Of a stretch of 64,000 nt of DNA, positions 55,690 to 64,000 are shown one piece after another; positions within the stretch are counted from its first letter, which is position 1, and each line of letters begins with the position of its first letter. A program made the translations under genes and the position numbers. The notes beneath the pieces were generated by a model, which saw only the letters and a program-made list of their open reading frames with translations, ran no database searches and had not been told where the DNA came from. The stretch is from NCBI RefSeq assembly GCF_036924645.1, contig NZ_JAZHRX010000001.1:3933501-3997500 (forward strand), written 5' to 3'. The stretch is from Bradyrhizobium sp. AZCC 2176. Lineage in GTDB: Bacteria > Pseudomonadota > Alphaproteobacteria > Rhizobiales > Xanthobacteraceae.

Positions 55690-55930
55690 GGCTTGCGCCG
55701 TCGGTGCGGGCCGGCGGGCACTCCAGACGGCAACCTCGCCAGCCTCCAACCGGCGGACAATACCGCCGTTTGGGAACGAGCCCGGGCCTCCACCGTTATC
55801 TCCCGGTTTATCAATTTCGTTTCATTCTCAATGCGAAGCGTCCCCGAAACCCGTGCGTTTCAGCTAGAATGGGCCGTCGTTTGGCACAGGTGGGGCGCGA
55901 TGTCGCGCCGCAGACCAGGGAGAGTTCGCC

Positions 55931-58198
55931 ATGAGCTTCCGCCGCGATTTCATCAGCAAGCCGATCTTCGCTTTCGCGCGTGGCGCAATGCCGGCGATGT
56001 CCGACACCGAGCGCGAGGCGCTCGAAGCCGGTGACGTCTGGTGGGACGCCGATCTCTTCACCGGCAATCCCGACTGGTCGAAATTGCTGGCGACCGCGCC
56101 GGCGACGCTGACCGCGGAAGAGCAGGCCTTCCTCAATGGTCCGGTCGACGAGCTCTGCGCCATGCTTGACGAATGGAAGATCAATTGGGAATGGCGCGAT
56201 CTGCCGCCCGAAGCATGGGCCTTCATCAGGCGACACAAATTCTTCGGCATGATCATCCCAAAGGAATTTGGCGGGCTGGGTTTCTCGCCCTATGGGCACT
56301 CGGAAGTGGTGCGAAAACTTTCCTCGCGCTCGCTGACCGCGGCCGTCACCGTGATGGTGCCGAACTCGCTCGGGCCGGGCGAACTATTGATGCGCTTCGG
56401 CACCGGGGAGCAGCAGCAGAAATGGTTGCCACGGCTCGCCGAGGGCGCTGATATTCCCTGCTTCGGCCTGACCAGCCCGGAAGCCGGCTCCGATGCGGCG
56501 TCGATGGTCGACACCGGCATCATCTGCAAGGGCACTTTCGAAGGCCGCGAGGTAATCGGCCTGCGGCTGAACTGGCACAAGCGCTACATCACGCTGGGGC
56601 CGGTCGCCACGCTGCTCGGTCTCGCTTTCAAGGCCTATGATCCCGATCATCTCGTGGGAGATCAGGAAGATCTCGGCATTACCGTCGCCCTGATCCCGAC
56701 TGATCTGCCCGGTGTCGAGATCGGCCGCAGGCATCTGCCGGCGATGCAGGTGTTCCAGAACGGCCCGAACTGGGGCCGCGACGTGTTCATTCCGATGGAC
56801 TGCATCATCGGCGGGCAAGAGCGGCTCGGGCAGGGCTGGAAGATGCTGATGACGGCGCTGGCCGCCGGCCGCGGCATCTCGCTGCCGTCACTCTCCGCCG
56901 CGGGCGCGGCCTATGCGGCGCGCACCACCGGGGCCTATGCGCGCATCCGCGAGCAGTTCGGAATCTCTATCAGCAAGTTCGAAGGCATCGAGGAGCCGCT
57001 CGCCCGCATCGCCGGCACAGCCTATCTGCTCGACGCTGCGCGGCGCCTCACATGCGCAGCGCTCAATCAGGGGCATCATCCCGCCGTCATTTCCGGCATC
57101 ATGAAGCTGCACGCCACCGAGCGGATGCGGGTCGTGATTGACGATGCCATGGACATCCATGGCGGCAAGGCCGTGATCGACGGGCCGCAGAATTACATGG
57201 GCAACCTCTATCGCGCGGTGCCGGTCGGCATCACCGTGGAGGGCGCCAATATCCTGACCCGCAACCTGATCGTATTCGGGCAGGGAGCAATCCGCGCGCA
57301 TCCCTATCTGCTCGAGGAGATGAACGCGCTCGGCGACGCCGATCGCGCCAAGGGACTCGACGCCTTCGACAAGGCGTTGTGGAAACATCTCGGCCACAGC
57401 TTTAAAACCATGTTCCGCGCCTGGGGACGAAGCTGGAGCGGCGGCCTGTTTGCACCGGCACCCGACGCCGGGGAAGCAACGCGGTTCTATCGTCAGCTCT
57501 CGCGCTATTCTTCGGCGTTTGCGCTGTGCGCAGACATGGCGCTGCTCACACTCGGCGGCGCACTCAAGCGCAAGGAAATGCTCTCCGCCCGATTCGGCGA
57601 TATTCTTTCCGAACTCTATCTATTGTCGGCCGCACTGAAACGCTGGCAGGATGAGGGACGGCAGAAGGAAGATTTCGCGGCGCTCGAATGGTGCATGGCG
57701 AGCGGTTTCAAAACCATCGAGAACCGCTTTGCTGAAATCTTCGCCAACCTGCCGAACCGGCTCGTGGCAGTCATCCTGAAATTCCTGATCCAGCCGCTCG
57801 GTGCAAGGGTGACCGGCCCGTCCGACCGCGTTGTGCATCAATGCGCGCAGCTCGTGCTGGAGCCGTCGGCGGCGCGCGACCGGCTGACATCAGATCTTTC
57901 TGCGGTCGATGACGACGGCGGCATCGCCCGGCTCGAAAAAGCGTTCCTCCTGGTCACCGCGGCAGAAGAAGTTTCCAAGCAGATGCGCGCCGCACGCCTG
58001 CATGACTGGAAGGAGGCGGTAAAGAAGGGCGTCATTACGCAAGCCCAAGGCGAGAAGCTGCAGGCTGCGCGTGAAGCCGTGGCGAAGGTGATCGAGGTCG
58101 ACGATTTCGCAGCCGAAGCGTTGTCGCCGATTTACAGGAAGGGCGCCGACGTGCATCAATTCTTCCAGGAACTGGGTGAGCAGAGGGCAGCGAGCTGA
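55931..58198 (+). CDS. fadE: Acyl-CoA dehydrogenase, FadE type
   Basis: 755 residues from ATG 55931. Central acyl-CoA dehydrogenase domain (FGMIIPKEFGGLGFSPYGHS, PCFGLTSPEAGSDAASMVDT, WGRDVFIPMDCIIGGQ, AMDIHGGKAVIDGP) and the long C-terminal extension (DUF1974) of the FadE class, as in E. coli FadE. Catalyses the first oxidation of beta-oxidation in the cytoplasm or at the membrane. TGATG overlaps the thiolase gene, so the four genes form one operon. Confidence 0.94.
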   Translation: MSFRRDFISKPIFAFARGAMPAMSDTEREALEAGDVWWDADLFTGNPDWSKLLATAPATLTAEEQAFLNGPVDELCAMLDEWKINWEWRDLPPEAWAFIRRHKFFGMIIPKEFGGLGFSPYGHSEVVRKLSSRSLTAAVTVMVPNSLGPGELLMRFGTGEQQQKWLPRLAEGADIPCFGLTSPEAGSDAASMVDTGIICKGTFEGREVIGLRLNWHKRYITLGPVATLLGLAFKAYDPDHLVGDQEDLGITVALIPTDLPGVEIGRRHLPAMQVFQNGPNWGRDVFIPMDCIIGGQERLGQGWKMLMTALAAGRGISLPSLSAAGAAYAARTTGAYARIREQFGISISKFEGIEEPLARIAGTAYLLDAARRLTCAALNQGHHPAVISGIMKLHATERMRVVIDDAMDIHGGKAVIDGPQNYMGNLYRAVPVGITVEGANILTRNLIVFGQGAIRAHPYLLEEMNALGDADRAKGLDAFDKALWKHLGHSFKTMFRAWGRSWSGGLFAPAPDAGEATRFYRQLSRYSSAFALCADMALLTLGGALKRKEMLSARFGDILSELYLLSAALKRWQDEGRQKEDFAALEWCMASGFKTIENRFAEIFANLPNRLVAVILKFLIQPLGARVTGPSDRVVHQCAQLVLEPSAARDRLTSDLSAVDDDGGIARLEKAFLLVTAAEEVSKQMRAARLHDWKEAVKKGVITQAQGEKLQAAREAVAKVIEVDDFAAEALSPIYRKGADVHQFFQELGEQRAAS

Positions 58199-59481
58199 TG
58201 GCGCGACCGGTCTTTATCGTTGACGGCAGCCGGACGCCGTTCCTGAAAGCGCGCTCCGGCCCCGGCCCGTTCACCCCGGTCGATCTCGCCGTGCAGTGCG
58301 GCCGGCCGCTGCTGGCGCGGCAGCCTTTTGCGCCCGACGCCTTCGATCAGGTCATCCTCGGCTGCGTCAACGTCATCGCCGACGAAATGAACCCTGCCCG
58401 CGTCGCCGCGCTGCGGCTCGGCATGGGCGAGAAGATGGTCGCCTTCACCGTGCAGATCAATTGCGGCTCCGGCATGCAATCGATCGACACGGCTTACCGC
58501 TACATCCGTGAAGGCGTCTCAGACCTGATTCTTGCGGGTGGCGCCGAAGCGCTGAGCCACGCGCCGCTGGTGTGGTCGCAACAGGGCGTGCGCTGGTTTG
58601 CGGGCCTTGCGGGAGCCAAGGGTATCGGCGCAAAGATCATGGCCGCGCTGAAGGTGAAGCCGAGCTATTTCAAGCCGATCATCGGACTGGAGCGCGGTCT
58701 CACCGATCCCATCACCGAGCTCAACATGGGCCAGACCGCCGAGGTGGTCGGGCACCTCTTTGGCATCACCCGCGTGCAGTCGGACACTTACGCCGCCGAA
58801 AGCCACAAGCGGCTAGCGAAAGCGCAATCGGAAGGCTGGCTCAAGGGCGAGGTCGAGACGGCGTTCGCACGTGATGGAAGGTTCTACGAACATGACGACG
58901 GCGTGCGGCCGGACTCGACGCCGGAGTCGCTTGCAAAACTGAAGCCGGTGTTCGAGCGTCCCTGGGGCAAGGTCACCGCCGGCAATTCCTCGCAGATCAC
59001 CGACGGCGCGTCCTGGGTGATCCTCGCGTCCGAAGAGGCGGTCGTCAAACATAGCCTGACGCCGAAGGCGGTCATTCTCGACAGCCAATGGTCGGCGCTC
59101 GATCCCGGCATCATGGGTCTCGGCCCGGTGCTGTCGGCAACCGAGCTGTTGAAGCGCAACGAGCTGACGCTCTCAGATGTCGAGACCTGGGAATTGAACG
59201 AGGCGTTTGCAACGCAGGTGCTGGGCTGCCTTGCCGCCTGGAACGACGAGAAATTCTGCAAGGAGATTCTCGGCCTTGACGGCGCGGCCGGTGAACTCGA
59301 CCAGAGCAGATTGAACGTCGATGGCGGGGCGATCAGTCTCGGCCATCCCGTCGGCTGCAGCGGCAACCGTATCGTGCTGCATCTCGTCAATGCCATGAAG
59401 CGGTTGGGCACACGGCGCGGCATAGCCACCGAATGTATCGGCGGCGGGCAGGGCGGCGCGATGCTGATAGAGACGGTGTGA
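58198..59481 (+). CDS. Acetyl-CoA acyltransferase (thiolase), FadI/FadA type
   Basis: 427 residues from ATG 58198. QINCGSGMQSID with nucleophile Cys89, LNEAFATQV, GHPVGCSGNRIV and ECIGGGQGGAML, the three thiolase active-site blocks. The length is nearer to FadI than FadA. It carries out the last, thiolytic step. Second gene of the beta-oxidation operon. Confidence 0.94.
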   Translation: MARPVFIVDGSRTPFLKARSGPGPFTPVDLAVQCGRPLLARQPFAPDAFDQVILGCVNVIADEMNPARVAALRLGMGEKMVAFTVQINCGSGMQSIDTAYRYIREGVSDLILAGGAEALSHAPLVWSQQGVRWFAGLAGAKGIGAKIMAALKVKPSYFKPIIGLERGLTDPITELNMGQTAEVVGHLFGITRVQSDTYAAESHKRLAKAQSEGWLKGEVETAFARDGRFYEHDDGVRPDSTPESLAKLKPVFERPWGKVTAGNSSQITDGASWVILASEEAVVKHSLTPKAVILDSQWSALDPGIMGLGPVLSATELLKRNELTLSDVETWELNEAFATQVLGCLAAWNDEKFCKEILGLDGAAGELDQSRLNVDGGAISLGHPVGCSGNRIVLHLVNAMKRLGTRRGIATECIGGGQGGAMLIETV

Positions 59482-59483
59482 TC

Positions 59484-61577
59484 ATGGACTCACAGATCAT
59501 GAACGTTCTCGGCGATCGCGTGCTCGAACTCGGGCCGAAGCCCGGTGCCGGTGGTCCGTACAGGAATTTCAAGCTGACCCGCGATGCAGACGGCGTCGCC
59601 TGGCTCTTGTTCGATCGCGAGGGCACCAGCGCGAACACGCTCTCGGCGGATCTGATCGAGGAACTCGACAAGGTTTTGTCCGAGCTCGAAAGCCAGCGCC
59701 CTACCGGTCTCGTCATCCGTTCCTCTAAAAAGTCCGGCTTCATCGCGGGCGCTGACGTCAACGCGTTTCGCGGCGCGACCGATGTGGCGGCGGTCGAGAC
59801 TGAGATCGGCCGCGCGCATGCCGTGATCGACCGGCTGGAAGCCCTGCGGGTTCCGAGCGTGGCCGTAATCCACGGCTTCTGCCTCGGCGGCGGCCTCGAA
59901 GTAGCGCTGGCCTGCCAGATGCGGATCGCGATCGAGGACGCGCGGTTCGGTTTCCCCGAGGTGATGCTCGGCCTGCATCCTGGCCTTGGCGGCACGGTTC
60001 GTTTCACGCAGCTCGTCAACCCGATGCAGGCGATGCCGCTGATGCTCACCGGCAGAACCATCGATGCGCGCAAGGCAAAATCGCTCGGGCTGGTCGATGC
60101 GGTAACGCAGGAGCGCCATGTCCTGAACGCGGTGAAGGACGCCGTATCCGGCCGCCTCAAGCGTGCGCGGGCCGGGCTGCTCAACAATTTTCTCAGCCTC
60201 GGTCCCGTCAGGGGCTTCCTCGCCGGCCGCATGCGCAGCGAGGCCGCCAAGGCCGCGCCGGAAGCGCATTATCCCGCGCCTTACGCGCTGATCGATCTCT
60301 GGGAAAAGCATGGCGGCGACCGTCGGGCAATGCTCAGTGCCGAGAAGACGTCGTTTGCCAAATTGATGGTAACACCAACCGCGCAGAACCTGATCCGCGT
60401 GTTCTTCCTGCGTGAGCAGATGAAGAAGCTCGCAGGCGGCGGCAACAAGATCGCGCACGTTCACGTCATCGGTGCGGGCGCGATGGGCGGCGACATTGCC
60501 GCCTGGTGCGCCGGCCAGGATTTGCGGGTGACGCTCGCCGACATGAAGCCGGAGCCAATCGCGGGCGCGATCAAACGCGCCGCCGACCTCTACGGCAAGA
60601 TCCTGCGCAAGCGCACCGCCGTGCGCGATGCGCTCGACCGGCTGATGCCGGACATGCAGGCCGAGGGCGTCCGTAACGCCGATCTCATCATCGAGGCGGT
60701 GCCGGAAAAGCTGGAGCTGAAGCAGAAGGTCTATGCCGGGCTCGAGCCTGTCATGAAGCCGGGCGCGATCCTCGCCACCAACACGTCGAGCATTCCGCTG
60801 CAGGATCTGCGCACCACCCTCTCGAGGCCCGAGCGGCTGCTGGGGCTACACTTCTTCAACCCGGTATCGCGGCTGCAACTCGTCGAGGTCGTCAGCCATG
60901 ATGGCACCGATGCGCAACTGCTGAAGGAGGCGCTGGCTTTCGTTGGTGCCATCGATCGCCTGCCGCTGCCTGTAAAATCGTCACCCGGCTTCCTCGTCAA
61001 CCGCGCGCTGACGCCGTACATGCTGGAAGCGATGGTGATGCTGGATGAGAAAATCGACAAGACCGTCATCGACGCCGCCGCGAAAAAGTTCGGCATGCCG
61101 ATGGGGCCGATTGAATTGGCCGATCAGGTCGGCCTCGATATCTGCCTCGATGTCGGCGACATGCTGCGCTCGAAGTTTGGCGACATGCTGCCGCCGACGC
61201 CGGCGTGGCTGCGCGAAAAGGTCGCCAAGGGCGAACTCGGCCGCAAGACCGGCAAGGGCTTTTACACCTGGAAGGACGGCAAGGCCGACACCGGGGGTAT
61301 GTCCGCGATCTCGGAACCATCTGCGGAAATGATCGACCGGCTGATCCTGCCGATGTCGAATGTCTGCGTCGCCTGCCTGCGCGAGGGCATTGTCGACAAC
61401 GCCGACGTGGTCGACGGCGCCGTCATCTTCGGCACCGGCTACGCGCCGTTCCGCGGCGGTCCTCTGAACTATGCGCGAAGCCGTGGGGTGGAGAACGTGG
61501 TCTCGACGCTGGACGCCCTGACCGACAAGTTCGGCGGCAGGTTTACGCCGGATGCCGGCTGGGAGACTTTCAAGTGA
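59484..61577 (+). CDS. Multifunctional enoyl-CoA hydratase/3-hydroxyacyl-CoA dehydrogenase
   Basis: 697 residues from ATG 59484. N-terminal crotonase domain (SGFIAGADVNAFRGATD, IHGFCLGGGLEVALACQM, RFGFPEVMLGLHPGLGGTVR), then the NAD-binding domain (HVIGAGAMGGDIAAWCA, LIIEAVPEKLELKQ, NTSSIPLQDL, GLHFFNPVSRLQLVEVV) and C-terminal dehydrogenase domain (GMPMGPIELADQVGLD). FadJ/FadB type; hydrates and oxidises the acyl-CoA chain. Third gene of the operon. Confidence 0.94.
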   Translation: MDSQIMNVLGDRVLELGPKPGAGGPYRNFKLTRDADGVAWLLFDREGTSANTLSADLIEELDKVLSELESQRPTGLVIRSSKKSGFIAGADVNAFRGATDVAAVETEIGRAHAVIDRLEALRVPSVAVIHGFCLGGGLEVALACQMRIAIEDARFGFPEVMLGLHPGLGGTVRFTQLVNPMQAMPLMLTGRTIDARKAKSLGLVDAVTQERHVLNAVKDAVSGRLKRARAGLLNNFLSLGPVRGFLAGRMRSEAAKAAPEAHYPAPYALIDLWEKHGGDRRAMLSAEKTSFAKLMVTPTAQNLIRVFFLREQMKKLAGGGNKIAHVHVIGAGAMGGDIAAWCAGQDLRVTLADMKPEPIAGAIKRAADLYGKILRKRTAVRDALDRLMPDMQAEGVRNADLIIEAVPEKLELKQKVYAGLEPVMKPGAILATNTSSIPLQDLRTTLSRPERLLGLHFFNPVSRLQLVEVVSHDGTDAQLLKEALAFVGAIDRLPLPVKSSPGFLVNRALTPYMLEAMVMLDEKIDKTVIDAAAKKFGMPMGPIELADQVGLDICLDVGDMLRSKFGDMLPPTPAWLREKVAKGELGRKTGKGFYTWKDGKADTGGMSAISEPSAEMIDRLILPMSNVCVACLREGIVDNADVVDGAVIFGTGYAPFRGGPLNYARSRGVENVVSTLDALTDKFGGRFTPDAGWETFK

Positions 61578-62002
61578 GCGAAACGCAAGTGCACGCGTTG
61601 GTCAACAGCGAGACCGAGCCGGGCGGCGATCTCTGCATCCGCACGCTGGCGATGCCGGCTGATACCAACGCCAATGGCGATATCTTTGGCGGCTGGCTAT
61701 TGAGCCAGATGGACGTCGGCGGCGGCGTGTTCGCTTCCAAGATCGCGAAATCCCGCACCGTGACGGTCGCGATCGAGGCAATGAATTTCCGCAAAGCCGT
61801 CTATGTCGGCGATCTCGTTTCGGTCTACGCCAATCTCGTGCGGGTCGGGCGCACCTCGATCACGGTCCATCTCGAAGCCTGGGTCGTGCGCCGCAAGGAG
61901 TTGCAGTCGATCCTGGTGACCGACGGCAACTTCACCTACGTCTCGATCGACGATAACGGCCACCCGCAGCCGGTCAGCCCCGACGGTGTGATTGCGACCT
62001 GA
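61574..62002 (+). CDS. Acyl-CoA thioesterase, YciA-like hot-dog fold
   Basis: 142 residues from GTG 61574, overlapping the previous stop by 4 bp. LAMPADTNANGDIFGGWLLS, QMDVGGGVFASKIAKSRTVT, VYANLVRVGRTSITVHLEAW match hot-dog thioesterases with the conserved Asp in DTNANGDIFGG. Releases CoA from acyl-CoA. Last gene of the operon. Confidence 0.92.
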   Translation: MSETQVHALVNSETEPGGDLCIRTLAMPADTNANGDIFGGWLLSQMDVGGGVFASKIAKSRTVTVAIEAMNFRKAVYVGDLVSVYANLVRVGRTSITVHLEAWVVRRKELQSILVTDGNFTYVSIDDNGHPQPVSPDGVIAT

Positions 62003-62005
62003 ATC

Positions 62006-62440
62006 TTACGGGCAAGGACGCTCGTAACCGTCACGGCCGATGAACGTGCCTCGGCGCGGATCATAGGTCTGCGAGCGCATGCAGCGCGGCGTGTCGTCAT
62101 AATACCGGGGCGGGGGAGGTGCATATTGCGCCTGGACACCGCAATAGCGCGGCGAAACCTCTTGCCAGCCGCCGGGCTGCTCGACGTAGCAGCCGCCCTG
62201 ATAATAGCGATAGCCACCGGGCCGCGGTTCGCCCTGGGCGCCGATCGCGGCTCCCGTCGTGGCACCCACGATCGCGCCGACCGCAGCGCCACGGCCGCCG
62301 CCGAGTGCACCTCCGACGATGGCCCCCGCGGCACCACCGAACAGCGCGCCCCCGAGCGTGCTTTCCTGCGCCGCCGCCTCCTGGAGCGGTGCGCAGACCG
62401 CAAGGGCAACCAGTATCGAGAGCGCGAACTTCGGCATCAT
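62006..62440 (-). CDS. Exported glycine-zipper/BA14K-like protein
   Basis: 144 residues from ATG 62440. Signal peptide (SILVALAVCAPLQEAAAQ), a glycine-zipper helix (GGALFGGAAGAIVGGALGGG, VGAIVGATTGAAIGAQG) and a Tyr/Pro-rich C-terminus (YAPPPPRYYDDTPRCMRS). Probably membrane- or envelope-associated. Convergent to the thioesterase gene. Confidence 0.8.
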   Translation of the reverse strand: MMPKFALSILVALAVCAPLQEAAAQESTLGGALFGGAAGAIVGGALGGGRGAAVGAIVGATTGAAIGAQGEPRPGGYRYYQGGCYVEQPGGWQEVSPRYCGVQAQYAPPPPRYYDDTPRCMRSQTYDPRRGTFIGRDGYERPCP

Positions 62441-62586
62441 GTCAGTTCTCCAGCCATTTGAGCGATTCGCTAGCGTATTCCACGATCAGCTTTGACATAG
62501 GTTGGCCTTGCGGCGCAACGCGCGAAAGCAGGGAACGATTTGCCTTGCAACCCGTTGTAGGCCCGGAAGAAATCAGAGGCTGGGCC

Positions 62587-62775
62587 ATGTCGGACACCTA
62601 TATCATCGAAGTCGGCTCGCAGCCGGCTGGCATTATTGTGCGCGCGCCCGGCGGCTATCGGTTCTTTGCCGCCTCGCACCGTTTCAACCGGCTGGAGGGG
62701 CAGATATTCCGCAACGCGCGCGAGGCCGAGCGCGCTGCCCGGCTTCTCGCCAGCGGGATGACGCTGGCAGCGTAA
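62587..62775 (+). CDS. Small conserved-type hypothetical protein
   Basis: 62 residues from ATG 62587. MSDTYIIEVGSQPAGIIVRA, PGGYRFFAASHRFNRLEGQI, FRNAREAERAARLLA: a short beta-then-helix protein, of a kind common in Bradyrhizobium genomes as I recall. Function unknown. Confidence 0.65.
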   Translation: MSDTYIIEVGSQPAGIIVRAPGGYRFFAASHRFNRLEGQIFRNAREAERAARLLASGMTLAA

Positions 62776-62799
62776 CCGCCAGCGCCCGTTTTCCGGGGG

Positions 62800-63261
62800 T
62801 CAGAGCTTGGTGGCCGACCGCGACAGCAGTTTCCAATCCGAGCCCTGCTTCTGCCAGTTCATCAGGATGTGAAGGTTCTGCGGCGTCTTCTTGCCGTCGG
62901 TAAACTCCTGCTCGCCGACGAAGTTGAAGCGAACGATGGCGGTCGGGCCGACGACGCGGATCGTGGGATCCTTGTATTCGAGCGACGTCCATTTGTAGTT
63001 GGCCTTGGCGATGCCGTCGAGAAGCGACGCCTTGGTGTCGATCTTGGCGTTCGAGTGGCTGTAGCTGAGTTCTTCCGCGCAGAGCGGGGCGATCCCCTCG
63101 GCATTGCCAGCCGCCTGCGCCGCACGGAAGGCTTCCACGTTCTTCGCAATGACATCCTCGTCCGCACCGGCAAAAGCCGGGACGACGCTCGTGAGCCCAA
63201 CCCCAACCCCAAGCCCAATTGCGAGGACAGGCAAGGCCAGCTGACGGCGATCGATCTTCAT
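62800..63261 (-). CDS. Exported NTF2/SnoaL-like protein
   Basis: 153 residues from ATG 63261 (GGAGGAAAC upstream). Signal peptide (LPVLAIGLGVGVGLTSVVPAFA) followed by an NTF2-like fold (EDVIAKNVEAFRAAQAAGNA, LCAEELSYSHSNAKIDTK, YKDPTIRVVGPTAIVRFNFV). The fold is that of small binding or isomerase-like proteins. No function. Confidence 0.85.
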   Translation of the reverse strand: MKIDRRQLALPVLAIGLGVGVGLTSVVPAFAGADEDVIAKNVEAFRAAQAAGNAEGIAPLCAEELSYSHSNAKIDTKASLLDGIAKANYKWTSLEYKDPTIRVVGPTAIVRFNFVGEQEFTDGKKTPQNLHILMNWQKQGSDWKLLSRSATKL

Positions 63262-63512
63262 GGTTTCCTCCATTCGTTTCTGGTTGTGATCATAGTGTTG
63301 CAGCCACAAATTGCTTTGTCGAGCGCCCCGCGCATGGTGCGAGCCTGCATGGCTCCGAGCGCGGTCGCCTTAACCAGGATTCGTTGTTTTGCTCCGCCAA
63401 ATGCCTTTGCGGCCGATCTCCCTCGTTGACCGCGGCCCCAATCAGCCGCACCATAGCGGCAACTTTGTGCCCCGGGCCGATATCTCAAGTCCATATCTCA
63501 AGGGTGCCAGCC
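63262..63512. promoter_or_regulatory. Intergenic region with direct repeat ATATCTCAAG
   Basis: About 250 bp between divergent genes. ATATCTCAAG occurs at 63480-63489 and again at 63493-63502, just before the DeoR-type start, and may be an autoregulatory site. No gene seen. Confidence 0.5.
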
Positions 63513-64000
63513 GTGGCCGGACTGTCCCACCGTCAGACTGAAATTCTCAACATCGCCCGCGCCTTTGGCCGGGTGATGGTGGAAGATCTCGCCAAGCGTT
63601 TCGAGGTTTCGGCACAGACCATCCGCAAGGATCTCAACGACCTCTGCGACCAGCGTTCGCTGACCCGCATCCATGGCGGCGCCATCATCGCCTCTGGCGT
63701 GGAAAACCTCGCCTATGAGGCGCGACGTTTCGTGGCGGCGGAGGAGAAGCGGGCGATCGGCATTGCCGCCGCGTCGCGGATTCCGAACGGCTGCTCGCTG
63801 TTCATCAACATCGGCACCACGACGGAAGAAGTCGCGAGCGCGCTGACCTCGCATGAGGATTTGCTCGTCATCACCAACAACCTCAACGTCGCGATGCTGT
63901 TGTATCGCCATCCACGCATCGAGGTGATCGTGGCCGGTGGCGCGGTGCGCCGCGCCGACGGCGCGGTGATCGGCTCGACCGCGATCAGCCTGATCGGCCA
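63513..64000 (+). CDS. DeoR/GlpR-family regulator (3' end outside window)
   Basis: Open from GTG 63513 (AAGGG upstream) to the window end, about 162 codons. Winged helix (HRQTEILNIARAFGRVMVED, LAKRFEVSAQTIRKDLNDLC, LTRIHGGAIIA), then the DeoR sensor domain (FINIGTTTEEVASALTS, VITNNLNVAMLLYRHPRIEV, VAGGAVRRADGAVIGS). Members repress sugar or glycerol catabolic genes and bind phospho-sugars. Target genes lie beyond the window. Confidence 0.92.
   Translation, partial: MAGLSHRQTEILNIARAFGRVMVEDLAKRFEVSAQTIRKDLNDLCDQRSLTRIHGGAIIASGVENLAYEARRFVAAEEKRAIGIAAASRIPNGCSLFINIGTTTEEVASALTSHEDLLVITNNLNVAMLLYRHPRIEVIVAGGAVRRADGAVIGSTAISLIG

Noticed and set aside
55931..62002. Beta-oxidation operon considered as transferred or phage-borne
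   Set aside because: It lies outside the prophage, has ordinary gene order and composition like its neighbours.
1..64000. Search for tRNA or rRNA genes
   Set aside because: No cloverleaf with TTCRA-type T-loop or rRNA core sequence was noticed by eye; a covariance search would be decisive.

Overview
The window comes from a high-GC alphaproteobacterium. The host genes (RND efflux pump, HxlR regulator with an SCP2-like tail, FadE/thiolase/HAD beta-oxidation operon, GFA protein, IS110 transposase, paired REP palindromes) suggest the Bradyrhizobium/Rhodopseudomonas group. That placement is inference from gene content. No rRNA, tRNA or CRISPR array was seen.

Host left arm (1-3746): the end of an RND efflux permease, its TetR-type regulator, an IS110-family insertion sequence, a REP-type palindrome pair, and the first 50 codons of a flavin-reductase-family gene. 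The rest of that gene lies at 48455-48928. The two parts join in frame to a 207-residue protein, so the 44.7 kb between them is an integrated prophage. The only shared core at the junctions is 3 bp (TTC, 3744-3746 and 48452-48454), as expected for a large serine integrase, and one is encoded at the left end.

Prophage layout: (i) integrase and small leftward genes, 3724-6379; (ii) a divergent control region, 6610-7640, with an XRE-type repressor candidate, a palindromic operator and a Cro-like gene; (iii) a rightward early operon, 7658-12362, with a DnaA-C-like protein, Gp157, a Rad52-type annealing protein, an HNH protein and a DUF1376-like protein; (iv) a cassette region, 12574-19091, where nine copies of one promoter/operator sequence drive short, mostly single-gene leftward units with a common leader and, in most cases, their own terminator; one encodes an ArdC-type antirestriction protein and two have no convincing gene; (v) packaging, head and ejection genes, 19109-35581, of P22-like short-tailed (podovirus) type; (vi) tail fibres, lysis genes, a GH10 xylanase-like glycoside hydrolase and an SGNH hydrolase, 35773-43927; (vii) a leftward operon of small genes headed by three DNA-binding proteins, 43928-48129.

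The most notable inference concerns the integrase. Its reading frame crosses the attachment site. In the prophage its last residues and stop codon come from host DNA. In the reconstructed circular phage it would read 22 codons further, end in Leu-Ala-Ala (the C-terminal residues of an ssrA-type degradation tag), and be followed 15 nt later by a hairpin/T-tract terminator at the right end of the prophage. Integration would therefore exchange a possible degron for a host-encoded tail.

Host right arm (48929-64000): a second REP pair, GFA and HxlR genes, an SRPBCC protein, an L,D-transpeptidase, a Tat-exported SMP-30-like protein, a LuxR-type regulator, a fatty-acid beta-oxidation operon (acyl-CoA dehydrogenase, thiolase, hydratase/dehydrogenase, thioesterase), small exported proteins, and the start of a DeoR-type regulator that runs off the window.
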